From: Diaminobutyricibacter sp049994905
GTDB lineage: Bacteria; Actinomycetota; Actinomycetes; Actinomycetales; Microbacteriaceae
Assembly: GCF_049994905.1 (NCBI RefSeq)
Contig: NZ_CP188258.1
Location: 434,001 to 498,000, forward strand
Direction: 5' to 3'
Length of the DNA stretch: 64,000 nucleotides
The position numbers were made by a program, and so were the translations under genes. A model generated the notes under the pieces. That model was given only the letters and a program-made list of their open reading frames with translations, did not search any database and had not been told where the DNA came from. This document shows positions 9,288 to 18,224 of the stretch, piece after piece. Numbering within the stretch: the first letter of the stretch is position 1; each line of letters begins with the position of its first letter.

Positions 9288-10463
9288 ATGCAGCACAGAC
9301 CATTAGAAGGCATCCGGATCCTCGAGATCGGCGGATACATTTCGTTGCCACTGGGGACATCACTGCTGTGTGCCCTGGGTGCTGAAGTCGTCAAAGTTGA
9401 AAAGCCGGAGACGGGCGACGACTTCCGCCGGCACATGAACGACAAAAGTCCTTACTTTCGCCAGTACAACACGGGCAAGCTGAGCCTGTCGGTAGACCTC
9501 AAGTCGCCGGAGGGGGTCGAAGTCGTAAAAGCCCTCGTTCCGCACTACGACGTCGTGCTTGAGAACCTGCGGCCGGGAAAACTCGCTGCGATGGGCCTCG
9601 GAGCCGAAGAGTGCCGGGCCTTGCGGCCCGACATCATCTATGGCTCGGTGAGCGGCTTCGGCACGACCGGCCCGCTGGCGAACCGTCCGGCGTATGACAC
9701 GATCGGCCATGCTTACGGCGGCCTGTATTCGCTCTGGGGAGAGAAGGGGCAACCCCAATTGGCTGGCGGCCTCAGCGCCGATCTCCTCACGGGCCTGACC
9801 ACCGCCACGGGGGTGCTGGCAGCCCTCGTCGGTCGTCTCCGGACTGGTGAGCCGCAACAGCTGGAGACCTCCATCCTCGAGGCAGTGAGCGTGCTCACGA
9901 CCGACGCAATCACTCAATCGTTCGAGCTCGGCGAGGCGCCGACGCGCACGAGCCGGCATCCGCAGGCGCAGAACTTCTGCATCAAAGCGTCAGATGGGCA
10001 GTACCTGGCCATTCATCTGTCGTCGTCGCAGAAGTTCTGGCAGGCGCTCTGCCGCGCCCTCGAACGACCCGACTTGGCCGAAGACTCACGATTTGCGGAG
10101 TACCGCCCCCGTGAGGCCAACTACTTTGAACTCGTGCCCCTGATCAGCGACGCATTTGCCACGCGAGCCTATAGCCACTGGGAACAGGTTCTCAGCCGCG
10201 AGGATGTTCCGTTTGCCCCAGTGCTGTCGATCACTGACTTCACGGCGAACGAGCAGGTCGCTCATCTCGGGCTGGTTCAGCGCGAGGAGGACGGCCTCGA
10301 ACTGGTGCGACCGCCGTGGATCTTCGACGGGCAGCGGCCTGATCGCCGGGGACGGGCCCCCAGGGTGGGTGCGGATACCCGCGCAGTGCTGGGCGAGGTT
10401 CTCCCGTCCGAGCAGGTGGAGGATCTGATCGCCCGGGGTGTCGTCTTCGCCGACGAGCTCTAG
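9288..10463 (+). CDS. CaiB/BaiF family III CoA-transferase (second)
   Basis: 391 residues from ATG 9288. It starts with PLEGIRILEIGGYISLPLG, has GAEVVKVEKPETGDDFR for CoA binding, and VSGFGTTGPLANRPAYDTIG before the active site. Asp165 in GGLSADLLTGL is the expected catalytic aspartate. The gene stands alone, with an AT-rich operator upstream and a perfect hairpin downstream. The sequence differs clearly from the other two transferases here, so it probably uses a different acid. The donor is unknown. Confidence 0.88.
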   Translation: MQHRPLEGIRILEIGGYISLPLGTSLLCALGAEVVKVEKPETGDDFRRHMNDKSPYFRQYNTGKLSLSVDLKSPEGVEVVKALVPHYDVVLENLRPGKLAAMGLGAEECRALRPDIIYGSVSGFGTTGPLANRPAYDTIGHAYGGLYSLWGEKGQPQLAGGLSADLLTGLTTATGVLAALVGRLRTGEPQQLETSILEAVSVLTTDAITQSFELGEAPTRTSRHPQAQNFCIKASDGQYLAIHLSSSQKFWQALCRALERPDLAEDSRFAEYRPREANYFELVPLISDAFATRAYSHWEQVLSREDVPFAPVLSITDFTANEQVAHLGLVQREEDGLELVRPPWIFDGQRPDRRGRAPRVGADTRAVLGEVLPSEQVEDLIARGVVFADEL

Positions 10464-10497
10464 TCCAGTCCGCCATACGAAGCAACTCTCAGCAAAA

Positions 10498-10534
10498 GGA
10501 TGGGCGATCCCCGGTCATCGGGGATCGCCCATCC
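10498..10534. terminator. Bidirectional terminator (16-bp perfect stem)
   Basis: GGATGGGCGATCCCCG pairs perfectly with CGGGGATCGCCCATCC around a GTCAT loop, between convergent genes. Read on the minus strand it is followed by TTTT. Confidence 0.85.
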
Positions 10535-10540
10535 TGTGAG

Positions 10541-10579
10541 TCAGCTCTCGAGGAGGCCTTAGCTCAGCTCTCGAGGAGG
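10541..10579. repeat. Tandem duplication of SDR gene 3' end
   Basis: The 16-mer TCAGCTCTCGAGGAGG occurs at 10541-10556 and 10564-10579, a 23-base offset. The second copy encodes the last codons and stop of the SDR; the first lies just past its stop. It looks like a small slippage duplication. Confidence 0.8.
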
Positions 10580-11460
10580 TCGACGATGCTGCCCGCCTTG
10601 GTGACAATGTCGATCGGCTCGTCCGTCGACCTGTCGAAGATCTTCTCCCAGTTGGCTTGCACGTCTTCGGGCGTCGCTTCCGGGTTGGCGTAGCCCTCGT
10701 TCAGGCCCAGGCCGAAGCGCTGCATCAGACCACCCTGTGAGAGCCACGTCTCACCCGTGACCGGGCAGTCCTCGTGCGCGAAGAACGCAACCATCGGCGA
10801 CACCATCTCGGTCGTCATGCTCGCCTTCAGTGTGTCCTTAAGAGAACGTGGGAGATCGGCCTCTTCGGCCATACGGGTGTAAGCGGTCGGCGCTATGGCG
10901 TTGACCTTGATGCCCACGCGGTCGGCCTCGATCGCAAGTGTGCGCGTGAAGGCGAAGACTGCGCCCTTCGAAGCGACATATGCGGTCTGGCTGTCGAAGC
11001 CGACAAGGGTTGGCGATGCCGTATTCACGATGCGGCCGGCACCGCTTTCGACGAGGTAGGGCCACGCGGCGGCGATGACGGCAGCGGAGCCGAAGAAGTT
11101 CACGTTCATCTGCAGCTTGATTTGCTCCATCACCGACGGCCCGTACGGCGAAAGCAGGTTGATGCCCGCGCTGTTGACGACGATGTCGAGGCGGCCAAAC
11201 TCATCGATCGCTGTCTTCACGAGGGATTCGGCATCCGTCGTCACATCGTTGAAATCTGCCACAGCGCGACCCCCGGCAGCGCGGATCTCCGCTGCAACAG
11301 CCTCCGCGGGCTCGCGGCTCGAGCCGGAGCCGGAGGTCTTCCCGCCGAGATCGTTCACGACGACTGCGGCACCTCGTGAGGCGAGAAGCAACGCGTGAGA
11401 GCGCCCCAGGCCTCGGCCGGCGCCTGTCACCAGCGCTACCTTTCCATCAAAACGCAACAT
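10564..11460 (-). CDS. Short-chain dehydrogenase/reductase (3-hydroxyacyl-CoA dehydrogenase-like)
   Basis: 298 residues from ATG 11460, which matches the usual SDR beginning LRFDGKVALVTGAGRGLGR. The cofactor motif TGAGRGLG is at residues 12-19, VVNSAGI replaces the NNAG motif, and the catalytic set is Ser149 with Tyr161 and Lys165 (YVASK). The extended loop after VNDLGGKTSGSG resembles the (R)-specific hydroxyacyl-CoA dehydrogenase part of peroxisomal multifunctional enzyme type 2. NAD-linked oxidation of a 3-hydroxyacyl-CoA is therefore plausible. It diverges from a CoA-transferase gene across two AT-rich operators. Confidence 0.88.
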   Translation of the reverse strand: MLRFDGKVALVTGAGRGLGRSHALLLASRGAAVVVNDLGGKTSGSGSSREPAEAVAAEIRAAGGRAVADFNDVTTDAESLVKTAIDEFGRLDIVVNSAGINLLSPYGPSVMEQIKLQMNVNFFGSAAVIAAAWPYLVESGAGRIVNTASPTLVGFDSQTAYVASKGAVFAFTRTLAIEADRVGIKVNAIAPTAYTRMAEEADLPRSLKDTLKASMTTEMVSPMVAFFAHEDCPVTGETWLSQGGLMQRFGLGLNEGYANPEATPEDVQANWEKIFDRSTDEPIDIVTKAGSIVDLLES

Positions 11461-11518
11461 CTCTACTCGCCTTCGTTGAGCGAATGTCGATGGGCCGAGA
11501 GGCTCCATCGCACTCCAG

Positions 11519-11532
11519 TCTAATAATATAGA
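11519..11532. promoter_or_regulatory. AT-rich operator, site 5a (SDR side of divergent promoter)
   Basis: TCTAATAATATAGA has matching TCTA/TAGA ends around an AT core. It is closest to the SDR start. Confidence 0.5.
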
Positions 11533-11537
11533 GTCCA

Positions 11538-11550
11538 GTATATATAGTAC
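11538..11550. promoter_or_regulatory. AT-rich operator, site 5b (CoA-transferase side)
   Basis: GTATATATAGTAC has matching GTA/TAC ends. It follows site 5a by six bases; each of the two sites is preceded by TCCAGT, so the pair looks like a short duplication. Confidence 0.5.
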
Positions 11551-11621
11551 CGAGGCCTTGCGCCTCAGGGGCTTGATGGGTACGAAGGAGATCGCTGACT
11601 TGGTAAGAATCGCCGGGCAAC

Positions 11622-12896
11622 GTGCGCTCGAACAGAGCATTGAGTCTGCGTGCTGACGAAGTGAACGGCAACGGTCCCCTGAGCGGGAAGGTCGTCATCG
11701 ACCTCACGGTCGCGCTTGCCGGCCCATACGCGACCCTGATACTGGCTGGACTCGGCGCGCGCGTGATCAAGGTCGAGCAGCCCGGGACGGGAGACATGGC
11801 GCGTAAGAATGCGCCATACCTCACCTCTGAAGGGCTCAGACTCCACAGCAGCAATGCCGACGATATGTCGGTGTCGATGATGATCCGCGGGCGCGGCAAG
11901 GAGAGCGTCACGCTCGATCTCAAGTCGGCAGCGGGGCGTGAGGTCTTGTTCGACCTCGTGCGACGCGCGGACGTTCTCGTGCAGAATTTCAGCGCCGGCG
12001 TGGCCGAACGACTCGGCGTTGATTATTCGACCATTGCCGAGGTGAATCCGCGACTTGTCTATGTCTCGATCAGCGGGTTCGGAGAGGGTTCAGATCCCGG
12101 CCGGAAGGCGATGGATACGGTCATCCAAGGTCTGAGTGGCATCATGTTCACTTCGGGCAGCGAAAGCGATGGACCGATCAGGGTTGGTATCCCCATCGCC
12201 GATTTGACTGCGCCCCTGTTCGGTGTCATTGGAGCACTCGCCGCGATGCAGCACGCCGACCGCGCCGGGGAGGGGCAGCATGTGGATGTATCCATGCTCG
12301 GTGCGTTGACTTCATTGGTCGCGGCTGAGGGACTCGATGCAATGGACCGGCTCGGGATGCCGACTCGCACCGGGGACCACCTTCCGCGGCTCGCGCCCTT
12401 CGGAACATTCCAGACCAAAGGCGGATGGATCTCTATCTGTGCTCCGACGGATCAACAGGCTGGAGGTGTGCTCGCCGCGATCGGGCGACCCGAACTGGCA
12501 CACGACAGGGATTTTGCGACCAGGGATGCCAGGGTGGCGAACTCGACACGTCTGCATGCCATCGTTGCAGGATGGGCGGCAGAGCAGGAGCTCTCTGGCG
12601 CGCTCGCGATCCTGGCTGAGAACGGCGTTCCTTCAGAAGTCGTGCGCGGGCCCCATGAGGCGATTCGCGATCCCGAGGTGCTTGCCAGAGACGAGATCGT
12701 CCCATTGGAGCATCCGGTCATCAACGACGTCGGCGGACTGCTCGGGCCTGGACTGCCGATCGTCTTCTCGCGCGGAACAGCCGGATTGAGACGGCCTGCT
12801 CCACCACTCGGAGCGCATACCGCTGACGTCCTTCGCGATTTCCTCAGCTTTTCGCCCGAGCGAATCAGCGCGCTTCGGGAGGCCGGCACGACCTGA
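11622..12896 (+). CDS. CaiB/BaiF family III CoA-transferase (third)
   Basis: Up to 424 residues. The conserved start of the fold is NGPLSGKVVIDLTVALAGPYA at residue 17 onward. GARVIKVEQPGTGD and SISGFGEGSD follow, and Asp194 in IPIADLTAPLFGV is the expected catalytic aspartate. GTG 11622 is used because no in-frame start has a convincing ribosome site; GTG 11661 is possible, so the first 13 residues are uncertain. It is transcribed divergently from the SDR and ends at a hairpin shared with the convergent lyase operon. Confidence 0.85.
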   Translation: MRSNRALSLRADEVNGNGPLSGKVVIDLTVALAGPYATLILAGLGARVIKVEQPGTGDMARKNAPYLTSEGLRLHSSNADDMSVSMMIRGRGKESVTLDLKSAAGREVLFDLVRRADVLVQNFSAGVAERLGVDYSTIAEVNPRLVYVSISGFGEGSDPGRKAMDTVIQGLSGIMFTSGSESDGPIRVGIPIADLTAPLFGVIGALAAMQHADRAGEGQHVDVSMLGALTSLVAAEGLDAMDRLGMPTRTGDHLPRLAPFGTFQTKGGWISICAPTDQQAGGVLAAIGRPELAHDRDFATRDARVANSTRLHAIVAGWAAEQELSGALAILAENGVPSEVVRGPHEAIRDPEVLARDEIVPLEHPVINDVGGLLGPGLPIVFSRGTAGLRRPAPPLGAHTADVLRDFLSFSPERISALREAGTT

Positions 12897-12932
12897 CCGA
12901 CCGCACAGCATTGCGACTGTACGGTCGGTCAG
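12893..12932. terminator. Bidirectional terminator between convergent genes
   Basis: CTGACCGACCG pairs with CGGTCGGTCAG, with an inner ACAG/CTGT extension. It overlaps the CoA-transferase stop region and lies just past the stop of the minus-strand CitE-like gene. Confidence 0.75.
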
Positions 12933-12957
12933 CGACGAGCACTCAGCGCTGCACCTG

Positions 12958-13854
12958 TCAGGCCGCGTGCGATGAAATGGCCTCGGCGAGGTCGATGATC
13001 CCCTGCGCCGTCTTGGCGTGTGCGAGATCGATGTGCTGTCCCTCGAACTCGACCGCCGCGCTGCCGGCAGCTTCCGCGCGATGGAACGCTTCGATCACCC
13101 GTCGGGAGAGGTCGACGTCCTCGGGAGTCGGGGTGAAGACCTCGTTCGCGATAGCGATGTGCGACGGATGGATGCAGACGAGCCCGCGGTAGCCGAGCTG
13201 TTTCTGATCCAGCGTGAACTGGCGCGCCCCCTCGAGGTCGCGAATGTCTTGCCAGACCCCGGCTACCGGATGGTGCAGGCCGGCAGCGCGGGCTGCGAGG
13301 ACGATTCGACTGCGCAGGTAGAGGGACTCGAGGCCGCGCGCTGTGAACTCGAATCCGAGCTCGCGTCCCACGTCTGCGCTGGGCCCCGTCGCGCCGAGCA
13401 GGCTCGCGATACGGGGACTTGCGCACGCGATCTCCTCACAATGAGCCATCGACACCGCCGTCTCGTAGCTGACGATCAGCTCGACTCCGCCGGGCTTCAG
13501 CCCGTCACGACGCTCGATATGGGTGACGACGGCGTCGATGCGCTTGATCTCGTCGGCGTCGAAGACTTTGGGGAGGAACAATCCGGCAAGTCCGGGGCGC
13601 ACGACCGCCTCGAGGTCCAGCCCTTGGACGCCGGTCACTTCCGCATTGGGCCGCACCCAGATGTCGGCGCGGACCTTGTCCTGGTGGAGCCGGTCGATGG
13701 TCTCTGCGACGATCGGCCGGGCCCCGTCCTTGTCGTCTCCAGGTACGGAGTCCTCCAGGTCGAGGATCAGTGCGTCCGCTCCAGAGGCAAGCCCCTTGTC
13801 TGCCCAGGACGGCTTGTGGCCGGGCACGAACAGCATTGATCGATACGGTTTCAT
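12958..13854 (-). CDS. CitE-like beta-hydroxyacyl-CoA lyase (HpcH/HpaI family), first
   Basis: 298 residues. The TIM-barrel CitE signature is clear: RSMLFVPGHKPSW, DALILDLEDSVP, the substrate arginine in WVRPNAE, a metal-binding glutamate in VSYETAVS, and an aspartate in SADVGRELG, then CIHPSHI near the end. Members cleave citryl-, malyl- or citramalyl-CoA-type thioesters. In Mycobacterium tuberculosis, Rv2498c performs such a cleavage in itaconate and leucine breakdown. It is the last gene of a five-gene minus-strand operon with a racemase, acyl-CoA dehydrogenase, ligase and MaoC protein, fitting a terminal carbon-carbon cleavage. GGAG lies about six bases before the ATG. Confidence 0.88.
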   Translation of the reverse strand: MKPYRSMLFVPGHKPSWADKGLASGADALILDLEDSVPGDDKDGARPIVAETIDRLHQDKVRADIWVRPNAEVTGVQGLDLEAVVRPGLAGLFLPKVFDADEIKRIDAVVTHIERRDGLKPGGVELIVSYETAVSMAHCEEIACASPRIASLLGATGPSADVGRELGFEFTARGLESLYLRSRIVLAARAAGLHHPVAGVWQDIRDLEGARQFTLDQKQLGYRGLVCIHPSHIAIANEVFTPTPEDVDLSRRVIEAFHRAEAAGSAAVEFEGQHIDLAHAKTAQGIIDLAEAISSHAA

Positions 13855-13908
13855 TGCTTCTCCTTCGATGGAATTGTCAGAGGGTGGGTAGATCGGACTG
13901 GTGGGAGT

Positions 13909-15027
13909 TCACGGCTTCGCCCATCGTCTGACGACGTCTTCGAAAGCGGGTGCGCGATCAGACGGAGTCGATGGGGGCCGCGCTGGAGTCGCGCTGAATC
14001 GGGGCGCCGGTGCAGGATGCACGACCCCGTCGATCGACCTGTAGATTCCGCGCGCCCTGTTATGCGCATCCTCGGCCGCCTCGTCGAACGAAAGTACGGG
14101 GGTCACACATGCATCAGTGTTCTCAAACACTGAGGCCCACTCGTCTCGGCTCTTCTGCGATACGGCGGCCGCTATCAGCTCGCGTAACTGCGGCCAGGTG
14201 CGTTGATCGCTCTGACGGGGCCAACCTGCGGTGTCGACGTCCAGCCGCGAGATGAACTCGTGATAGAAGTCGGGCTCGATGGCGCCGACGGCAATGTAGC
14301 CGCCGTCGGCGCAACGATAGGTGTCGTAGAAGGGCGCACCTGAGTCGAGGAAGTTCGTTCCCGGCTCATCGGAGTAGAGCCCGGCCGCACGCAGCCCCTG
14401 GAGCTTCGCGGTGAGCAACGCCACGCCATCGACCATGGCGACGTCGACGACCTGCCCCCGGCCGGTGCGCGCCGCAGAAAGCAGTGCGCTCACGATGCCG
14501 AAGCCACCGAGCGCACCTCCCGCGGCGTAGTCACCGAGAAGGTTGATCGGCGGGCGGGGCCGCTCCCCAGCGCGTGCCATGGCGTGAAGGGCGCCCGATT
14601 GAGCCACGTAGTTGATGTCGTGTCCGGCGTCGTTCGACCGGGGACCGCTCTGACCGTATCCGGTCACCCGCGCATAAACGACGCGCGGAGTGAGTTCGAG
14701 GATCGCCTCGGGACCGAGCCCGAGCCGTTCCGCCACGCCGGGCCGAAACCCTTCCATGAAGACATCGGCTCGCGAAGACAGGTCGAGAACGATTTCTCTG
14801 CCCTCCTCGGATTTCAAGTCGAGCTCGACGAAGCTGATGCCGCGCCGAACAACATCCTGTGCCCTGCTCAGGTCCCGGGTCTGGGTCAGCTCGCGGCCCG
14901 AGCGGTGGGAGGGACGCTCAACGGTTACGACATCGGCGCCATAGTCAGCCAGCAGCATTGCGAGATACGGGACGGGCCCCATGCCAGCCAGCACAAGAAC
15001 TCGGATGCCCGCCAGAGGACCGGCCAT
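13909..15027 (-). CDS. Alpha-methylacyl-CoA racemase
   Basis: 372 residues from ATG 15027 (CGGAG eight bases upstream; a TTG at 15051 is less likely). It is a CaiB-fold protein that carries the full racemase set described for M. tuberculosis MCR: His136 in GHDINY, Asp166 in NLLGDYAAGG, and Glu251 in AVGAIEPDFY, each exactly ten residues later than in MCR (His126, Asp156, Glu241). It should interconvert (R)- and (S)-2-methylacyl-CoA esters. Its presence in the operon says that an alpha-methyl-branched thioester is an intermediate. This is one of the strongest clues to the island's substrate. Confidence 0.9.
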   Translation of the reverse strand: MAGPLAGIRVLVLAGMGPVPYLAMLLADYGADVVTVERPSHRSGRELTQTRDLSRAQDVVRRGISFVELDLKSEEGREIVLDLSSRADVFMEGFRPGVAERLGLGPEAILELTPRVVYARVTGYGQSGPRSNDAGHDINYVAQSGALHAMARAGERPRPPINLLGDYAAGGALGGFGIVSALLSAARTGRGQVVDVAMVDGVALLTAKLQGLRAAGLYSDEPGTNFLDSGAPFYDTYRCADGGYIAVGAIEPDFYHEFISRLDVDTAGWPRQSDQRTWPQLRELIAAAVSQKSRDEWASVFENTDACVTPVLSFDEAAEDAHNRARGIYRSIDGVVHPAPAPRFSATPARPPSTPSDRAPAFEDVVRRWAKP

Positions 15028-15063
15028 AGTGCACTCCGTTTCGCGCGACAAGATGGCAGGGGC

Positions 15064-16227
15064 TCAGTACGAGCGGGGGAGGCCGAGAACGTTCTGGGAA
15101 ACGAAATTGCGGACCATCTCCTGGGAGAAGGGGGCGTTGCGCAGCAAGCGAACTTCCCGCCACAGCCGTTCGATGTGGTACTCCTTCGCATAGGCGTATC
15201 CGCCCAGGGTGGAAAAGACCCTGTCGCATGCATCGAAGCCCGCCTCGGCGCCGAGGTACTTTGCGACGGCAGCTTCGGGTCCGCACGGCTTATCTTCATC
15301 GAACAGTCGGGCGGCGTTCATCGCAGCAAGCTCGGCGGCCTCCAGGCGGATCCACGAATCGGCCAGCGGATGTGCGACTGCCTGGTTCTTGCCGATGGGG
15401 CGATCGAAGACGATGCGATTCTTCGCGTATTCGACGCCGATCTCCAGGGCGGCCCGGCCGAGCCCGATCCCCTCCATGGCGACAACGATGCGTTCGGGGT
15501 TGAGGCCGTCGATGATGTAGTTGAAGCCGCGCCCGACTTCGCCGATGACGTCCTCGTCCGCGACGAACAGGTTGTCGATGAAGACCTCGTTCGTATCGAT
15601 CGCCGCTCGGCCGAGCTTGTCGATCTCTCGCACAGTCATGTGCTCCAGGTCTTTCTCTGCGAAGAAGAGGGTCATCCCGCGCAGCGGGTGTTCGGGATCG
15701 CGGGGTGAGGTGCGCGCCAGCAAGACCATGCGGTGTGCGTTCTTCGCGTTGGTGATGAAGACCTTCTGGCCGTTGACGACCCAGCCGCCCTCGACTTTCT
15801 CAGCCTTGGTTGTGATGCGGGAGGTGTCGACTCCCGCGGTCGGCTCCGTGATCGCGAACGCGGTAAGCATCTGGCCGGATGCGAGCTGCGGCAGATACTT
15901 GCGCTTCATTTCCTCGGAACCGTATTTGACGATCGGTGCTGGAGGGAACACGTAGAAATGGATCGCCGATCCACCGCTCATGCCCGCGCCGGAGGCGGCG
16001 ATCTCATTCATCATGACGGCGGCCTCCTGCAAGCCGAGGCCGATACCGCCGTACTCCTCAGGGATCATCGCCCCGAGCCATCCGCCGTCGGCAAACGCCT
16101 TGATGAAGTCCCACGGATACTCGTGGTTGCGGTCCTTCTCGAGCCAATAGTCGTTGTCGAACCTGCGGGCGAGATCCCGTGTCGCCTGACGCACGATCTC
16201 AATGTTGCTCTCAGTCTCTTCGTACAT
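15064..16227 (-). CDS. Acyl-CoA dehydrogenase with relocated catalytic glutamate
   Basis: 387 residues from ATG 16227 with GGAG seven bases upstream. FAD/acyl-CoA motifs are AFAITEPTAGVD and the flavin-contact region VNGQKVFITNA. The usual C-terminal base motif (YEGTSEIQ) is replaced by REVRLLRNAPFSQEMV, with proline 366 where the glutamate should be. Glu245 in NPERIVVAMEG aligns instead with the helix-G base of isovaleryl-CoA dehydrogenase (Glu254) and LCAD (Glu261). That placement is typical of enzymes for branched or longer acyl-CoAs. It is the middle gene of the operon and is likely to pass electrons to the nearby ETF. Confidence 0.9.
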   Translation of the reverse strand: MYEETESNIEIVRQATRDLARRFDNDYWLEKDRNHEYPWDFIKAFADGGWLGAMIPEEYGGIGLGLQEAAVMMNEIAASGAGMSGGSAIHFYVFPPAPIVKYGSEEMKRKYLPQLASGQMLTAFAITEPTAGVDTSRITTKAEKVEGGWVVNGQKVFITNAKNAHRMVLLARTSPRDPEHPLRGMTLFFAEKDLEHMTVREIDKLGRAAIDTNEVFIDNLFVADEDVIGEVGRGFNYIIDGLNPERIVVAMEGIGLGRAALEIGVEYAKNRIVFDRPIGKNQAVAHPLADSWIRLEAAELAAMNAARLFDEDKPCGPEAAVAKYLGAEAGFDACDRVFSTLGGYAYAKEYHIERLWREVRLLRNAPFSQEMVRNFVSQNVLGLPRSY

Positions 16228-16237
16228 GTTGCTGCTC

Positions 16238-18181
16238 CTACTTGCTTTCGCCCGCGAGAACGGGGATGTCGTTGATCGGCGTGGCAGGATCCAATGCTGA
16301 AGTATCACCGGTGGGGTCGCCAAGAAAGCGCGCCCGGATGATCCTTCGCATGATCTTGCCGTTTTTCGTCTTGGGGAGACTGTTGACGGTATAAACGGTG
16401 GGCGCAAACCCTTTACCGGCATTGGCGAGCGCTGTGGCCTGCAGATTGTCCAGCTCGGCATCCTCGCGGAGAACGGCGAAGGCGACGGCTCGTTGGCCTC
16501 TGGCTTGGTCGGGAACGCCGATCACCGCCACATCGGCGATGCGATTGTCCCGAAGAAGAGCTGCCTCGATCTCAGCCGGCCCGACGCGACGGCCGGAAAG
16601 CTTGAGGGTATCGTCCGAGCGACCGTGAATGGTCCAGATCCCGGAGCCATCGATGCTTGCCAGGTCTCCGTGAACCCACACGTCCGGCCACCTGCTCCAA
16701 TACGTCTCGACGTAGCGGGCGTCGTCGTGCCAGAACGAGTGGGTCATGCCGGGGAAGGTGTTGCGTACGACAAGCTCGCCGATTTCGCCCACCACCGGGG
16801 TGCCATCCTCCCCGTAGACGGCGGCATCGATGCCAGGCAACGACCCAGTGAAGGCGGCAGCAGGCGACGGCAGAAACGGGTAGCCGATGATGATTCCGCC
16901 GCCGACCTCCGTTCCGCCACTGAAGTTGATGATGGGCCGCGTGCGTCCGCCCACGTTGTCGAACAGCCACCACCAGGTGGATTCATCCCACGCTTCTCCG
17001 GTGGACACAAACGATTTGAGCGAGGGCATCATTGGTACGTCGCCGCCGGCGGCGCGGAGCGCCCGTGCGGCCGTCGGCGCGATGCCTTGAACAGTGACGC
17101 CGTTCCGCGCGGCGACCTCCCAGAGACGGTTCGATTGCGGATGCGTTGGAAGCCCTTCCACCATGACGATCGTCGCCCCGAGTTGCAGCGGCCCGACCAT
17201 CAGCATGGGCCCTACGAGCCAGCCGAGGTCCGTGATCCAGCACACGACGTCGTCGCCGGTCACGTCGAAGCCGTAGCCGAAGTCCACGGCCGTCTTCACG
17301 GCGAAGCCGCCATGGGAATGGACGATCCCCTTCGGACGTCCGGTGGTTCCCGACGTGTAGACGACCGCGAGGGGGTCGTTCGACTCGGTCGGCGCGATGT
17401 CCACGGGCTCGGGTGAATCGCCCAGTTCGTCGTAATAGACGTCACGACCTGGTCGCATCGGAACGTCAGTGCCGAGATGTCGGAGCACCACTACCGTGCG
17501 TACCGAAGGTGCCTCTGTCAGAGCGGCGTCGGCCGTGCGTTTGAGTTCGACGATGCCGCCACGCCGTGTGGTGCCGTCCGCTGTGATGATCGCGACCGCA
17601 CCCGAGTCCTGCAGCCGGGTCGCAAGGGCGTCTGCCGCATAGCCGGAGAACGTTGGCACAGCGATCGCGCCGAGCATGGCGATCGCAAGGAAGGCGACGA
17701 CGGATTCGGGGATCACCGGCATGAAGAGAACCACTCGATCTCCGCGTTTCACGCCCAGTCGTGCGAGGTGCGCGGCAAACCAACGGACCTGCTCGCTGAG
17801 TTCGGCGAAGGTGAGTGTGCGACGCTGGCCGGAATCGCCCTCGTACACAACGGCGAGCCGATCGGCTCGTTCGCCCTCGCCGTGGCGGAATGCGCTGAGC
17901 GTGGCCACATTGATCGATCCGCCGGGGAACCACTTCGGAAAGGTCTTGCCGGCCGAGTCGTCGAGGACGCGGTCGAACGGGGCATCGAAGTCGATCCCGA
18001 GATCGTCGAGAGCGGCTCGCCAGAACCACTCAGGATCTGCAGTCGCCCGACTGTTCAGTTGTTGGATCGCACCGGCATCATCGCCCTGGATGCCCCACTG
18101 GTGCATGGCCCGAAGGAGCCGTGACCGGTTGCGAACTTCCACGGACGGTTCCCACGCCCACGTCGTCTGCTCGTCGCTCAT
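16238..18181 (-). CDS. Acetyl-CoA synthetase-like acyl-CoA ligase (AMP-forming)
   Basis: 647 residues, a typical length for acetyl/propionyl/acetoacetyl-CoA synthetases. The P-loop is VVYTSGTTGRPKGIVHSHGG, the adenylate motif INFSGGTEVGGG, then VWVHGDLASIDGSG and the hinge IHGRSDDTLKLSGRRVGPAEIE. The C-terminal lysine motif is SLPKTKNGKIMRR. It should activate a short or branched acid with ATP and CoA, giving this operon an activation step independent of the CoA-transferases. It starts after AAAGGGGCAAGG and is followed ten bases later by the acyl-CoA dehydrogenase. The acid cannot be named. Confidence 0.9.
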   Translation of the reverse strand: MSDEQTTWAWEPSVEVRNRSRLLRAMHQWGIQGDDAGAIQQLNSRATADPEWFWRAALDDLGIDFDAPFDRVLDDSAGKTFPKWFPGGSINVATLSAFRHGEGERADRLAVVYEGDSGQRRTLTFAELSEQVRWFAAHLARLGVKRGDRVVLFMPVIPESVVAFLAIAMLGAIAVPTFSGYAADALATRLQDSGAVAIITADGTTRRGGIVELKRTADAALTEAPSVRTVVVLRHLGTDVPMRPGRDVYYDELGDSPEPVDIAPTESNDPLAVVYTSGTTGRPKGIVHSHGGFAVKTAVDFGYGFDVTGDDVVCWITDLGWLVGPMLMVGPLQLGATIVMVEGLPTHPQSNRLWEVAARNGVTVQGIAPTAARALRAAGGDVPMMPSLKSFVSTGEAWDESTWWWLFDNVGGRTRPIINFSGGTEVGGGIIIGYPFLPSPAAAFTGSLPGIDAAVYGEDGTPVVGEIGELVVRNTFPGMTHSFWHDDARYVETYWSRWPDVWVHGDLASIDGSGIWTIHGRSDDTLKLSGRRVGPAEIEAALLRDNRIADVAVIGVPDQARGQRAVAFAVLREDAELDNLQATALANAGKGFAPTVYTVNSLPKTKNGKIMRRIIRARFLGDPTGDTSALDPATPINDIPVLAGESK

Positions 18182-18224
18182 CCTTGCCCCTTTGTCAACG
18201 TCGTTGTTGCCGTTCTATCGAGTA

